DNA from: Limnoglobus sp043757025
GTDB taxonomy: Bacteria; Planctomycetota; Planctomycetia; Gemmatales; Gemmataceae
Assembly: GCA_043757025.1 (NCBI GenBank)
Contig: JAYVQG010000185.1
Coordinates: 3,411 to 67,410 of the forward strand
Direction of reading: 5' to 3'
Length of the DNA: 64,000 nt
In this document: piece after piece, positions 62,447 to 64,000 of the stretch
Layout: the number at the start of each line of letters is the position of its first letter
How positions within the stretch are numbered: the first letter of the stretch is position 1
The notes under the pieces: model-generated
Told to the model about the DNA's origin: nothing
The model's input: the letters and a program-made list of their open reading frames with translations, nothing else
Databases searched by the model: none
Translations under genes and position numbers: made by a program

Positions 62447-62974
62447 ATGGAGGCGGGGTTGCCGCTTGATGATTCGCGGTGGGCGGACCTCCGCACCCGC
62501 AACGGGGACGCCGCCTGGGTGCCGAACTGGCTGCGGCACCTGGACGCCCGACCGCTCGACGCTGCCCACCTGTCTGACGGGTGGCCGTCCCTCTGCTCGG
62601 AGGGTACGACATGGTCGGCCGCGTTCGCCGCGTTCCCGCACCTGGTGAGGATCGCCGCCGGCGTCCGGCCCGCCGACAGGTCCGAGTACGCATTCGTCCT
62701 GGGCTTCATCGTCAAGGATCAAGTTCAGTGCGACCCGGCCGGCTCGCTGGGGCTGCGTCCGTACCTCGCGGCCGCCTTCCGGGCGTCGGTCCCGCCGGCT
62801 CTAAGGCTCGCGGCGGAGGTGCTGGGCCTGCCCCGGCCCGACGAGCGGGAACTGCGGTACGGGCTGGTAGCGGTCGCCGCCCTACAGGGGTATTATGCGC
62901 TGGCCGAGTGCATCGACCGTCTGGACGACGGCGCGGTGTGCCCACCGTATGCGGAGGCACTCGCCGGGGAGTAA
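62447..62974 (+). CDS. High-GC hypothetical protein, possibly immunity-like
   Basis: A 175-residue protein with ATG at 62447 and GGAGGG upstream. The sequence (LDDSRWADLRTRNG, WVPNWLRHLDARPL, SEGTTWSAAFAAFPHLVRIA) looks helical and repetitive and resembles HEAT-like immunity-type proteins of polymorphic toxin systems in its AAFPHLVRIA block. I recognise no exact family. One 60-base line (62581-62640) has about 72% G+C, well above neighbours, while the upstream 200 bases are AT-rich. This suggests horizontal arrival. No toxin gene is seen nearby. Confidence 0.55.
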   Translation: MEAGLPLDDSRWADLRTRNGDAAWVPNWLRHLDARPLDAAHLSDGWPSLCSEGTTWSAAFAAFPHLVRIAAGVRPADRSEYAFVLGFIVKDQVQCDPAGSLGLRPYLAAAFRASVPPALRLAAEVLGLPRPDERELRYGLVAVAALQGYYALAECIDRLDDGAVCPPYAEALAGE

Positions 62975-63129
62975 CGGCACGCAGCCCAGGAACGTTAGGC
63001 GATCCTAAGTAGCCATTCTCGCTGAATTTACGTCGATCCAGCTTCCCTCGGCGCATCGCTTCTCCGCGAGCCGTCACTCAAGCGGATTTTTCGGCTCGCG
63101 ATATCACGGATCGATCCGCTCCGCTCGAC

Positions 63130-63350
63130 TCACGCCGGAGACACCACTTCCGCTTCCACCGGCACTTCGATCTTCTTCAACTCGTAGCCCTACTCCTTCG
63201 CGCGACGATGCCGGTTTTCTCCTGCCGCTTCCGATGATCGATCGCAAACTCCTCTTCGCTCTTCTCTGATACGCTACGCCGTACCGCATCACCGTGTACA
63301 GAATGCGTGCGAGCTTGTGCGCCGTGCCGCGATCGCTTTCGGCGTGCCCA
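63130..63350 (-). pseudogene. Decayed 3' end of an IS110-like transposase
   Basis: On the minus strand the reading frames together give HKLARILYTVMRYGVAYQ, then SEEEFAIDHRKRQEK in a shifted frame, then RHRRAKE, a nonsense TAG, and GYELKKIEVPVEAEVVSPA before a stop at 63130-63132. The order matches the C-terminal part of IS110-family transposases. At least two frameshifts and one internal stop are needed. There is no 5' part. Family assignment is from pattern memory only. Confidence 0.5.
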
Positions 63351-63367
63351 GTCGATCGCGCATGCTT

Positions 63368-63424
63368 GCGCAGCGGGTTGGCACGAGAAGCGAGTGGATG
63401 TCTTCTCGTGCCAGCCCGCTGCGC
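63368..63424. repeat. Near-perfect inverted repeat hairpin
   Basis: Two 23-base arms (63368-63390 and 63402-63424) with 1 mismatch and an 11-base loop. It appears to have inserted into one arm of a larger inverted repeat, since the right-hand arm (about 63778-63812) continues without it. Confidence 0.85.
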
Positions 63425-63502
63425 CAGTTTTGAAGTTGCGCTGTTTGCAATTCCGACACAGGTTTTGAAACACCTTCGTTTCCAAATGCCAAATGTCGGT
63501 CT

Positions 63503-63749
63503 TCCGGCCTGTAGGGCCGGTTCTGTCAGCCCAAGGCAACGCCTTGGGGAACGTGTTGGAATGCCCATCGGCCCTGAAGGGGCCGTTCAAGGTGCAACGC
63601 ACGCGCGATCAAATTGTACATTCCGCATCGCCCAGTTTGCAACGAGGTTTCGACATGGGTGAGGCTTGAACGGCCCCTTTCAGGGCCGAATCGCGGTTGA
63701 CGCGTCAAACCCAAGGCTTCGCCTTGGGCTGGTAGAACGAGCCATTCAG
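63503..63749. repeat. Large inverted repeat of CCCAAGG and GGCCCTGAAGG units
   Basis: The left half (63503-63591) contains CGGCCTGTAGGGCCGG, the hairpin AGCCCAAGGCAACGCCTTGGG and CGGCCCTGAAGGGG. The right half (63665-63749) carries the last two in reverse: CTTGAACGGCCCC and CCCAAGGCTTCGCCTTGGGCT. This repeat type is common between genes in planctomycete genomes. Confidence 0.8.
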
Positions 63750-63905
63750 GCTCGAAGATTGTCTGGCAAATGCGACTCGAATCGCAAACAGCGCAACTTC
63801 AAAATGCGCAAGCAAGGGTGCGCTTCCACGTTCGAGGCACGTGAACGATTTCCAGATTGGCGTGTTTTCCCTGTATTCGTAGCGGAAGTCGTGAGACTTC
63901 TAACT

Positions 63906-64000
63906 GTAGCCCTCTCGCTCCGCGAGAGGATAGCGAAGCCGGAAGAATCCCCGTCGCATCGGTCCAGACTGTTGCTATCCTCTCGCGGAGCGAGAGGGCT
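63906..64000. repeat. Second copy of the CTCTCGC BIME-like repeat
   Basis: The left arm (63906-63929) is the same 24 bases as at 49751-49774, and the right arm (from 63979) is the same as at 49833 onward, cut by the window end. The inner 49 bases differ between the two copies apart from short ends. Confidence 0.88.

Larger units (their letters stand above)
62975..64000. other. 1-kb repeat field with transposase remnant
   Basis: No intact gene is seen. It contains a decayed transposase end on the minus strand (63130-63350), a near-perfect hairpin (63368-63424), facing copies of GGCCCTGAAGGGG (63569-63591 and 63665-63687) and of CCCAAGGC...GCCTTGGG (63528-63549 and 63710-63730), an outer inverted pair (about 63428-63455 and 63778-63806), and the second copy of the CTCTCGC BIME (63906 to window end). 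Confidence 0.75.

Noticed and set aside
62975..64000. Possible CRISPR array at the right end
   Set aside because: The repeats are inverted, differ in size and lack regular spacers; they are intergenic palindromes plus a decayed transposase.

Overview
The window looks like a chromosomal segment of a planctomycete, most likely of the Gemmataceae type. This rests on gene families seen together rather than on any rRNA: a DUF1559 prepilin-like protein, a DUF1501 Tat-exported protein, ThuA, an ECF sigma factor with a membrane-anchored C-terminal extension, two Hanks-type Ser/Thr kinases with a C-terminal transmembrane anchor, an FHA protein, a TIGR03000-like domain, and a TPR/FG-GAP/ASPIC-UnbV protein. 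Housekeeping lines counted by hand have about 58-67% G+C. Several accessory patches fall to about 42-43%, and one rises to about 72%.

Layout. 1-3.9 kb: an Rpn-like nuclease-fold protein with a tetrapeptide repeat, ThuA, a small membrane protein, a hicBA toxin-antitoxin pair and pdxJ. 3.9-8 kb: the sigma factor, a 21-bp iteron-like array, a repeat-rich 0.8 kb stretch with a perfect 62-bp palindrome and a gene remnant, then the DUF1501 gene. 8-18 kb: a two-component system, a solute-binding lipoprotein, an FHA protein, a Ser/Thr kinase, a polytopic membrane protein and tRNA-Ile(UAU). 18-36.5 kb: mostly housekeeping and envelope genes (ndk, miaB, ABC-2 permease, SDR, gdhA, a second Ser/Thr kinase, two RNA-methyltransferase-like proteins, Uma2, dapL). 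36.5-43.4 kb: accessory genes, including a DUF4365/helical-repeat protein, an apparently exported methyltransferase-fold protein, a c-type cytochrome/beta-propeller, and a two-gene ATPase + DUF4435/Toprim-like module that resembles PARIS (AriA/AriB) or OLD-type anti-phage systems. 43.4-51 kb: a lone nuoD, a degenerate ImmA/IrrE-like protein, greA, nadE with two small coupled genes, a DUF1559 protein and a WD40 protein. 51-64 kb: an aldehyde dehydrogenase whose 3' end is duplicated around a two-gene AT-rich cassette, the ASPIC/UnbV protein, a YwgA-like + HD-hydrolase pair, a moeA carrying an in-frame 201-bp insertion of an intergenic repeat family, lnt, a high-GC orphan gene, and a 1-kb repeat field with a decayed transposase end.

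The most noteworthy items are the PARIS-like module (41614-43424), the repeat family that invaded moeA in frame (60213-60413) and also lies between genes at 50916-51082, the 108-bp duplication of the aldehyde dehydrogenase 3' end flanking a small gene pair (52519-53329), the DUF4365 gene (36677-38713), and the YwgA/HD pair (57259-59155). Housekeeping genes (pdxJ, ndk, miaB, dapL, greA, nadE, moeA, lnt) cover vitamin B6, nucleotide, tRNA modification, lysine/peptidoglycan, transcription fidelity, NAD, molybdenum cofactor and lipoprotein maturation. No phage, integrase, CRISPR array or rRNA operon was seen.
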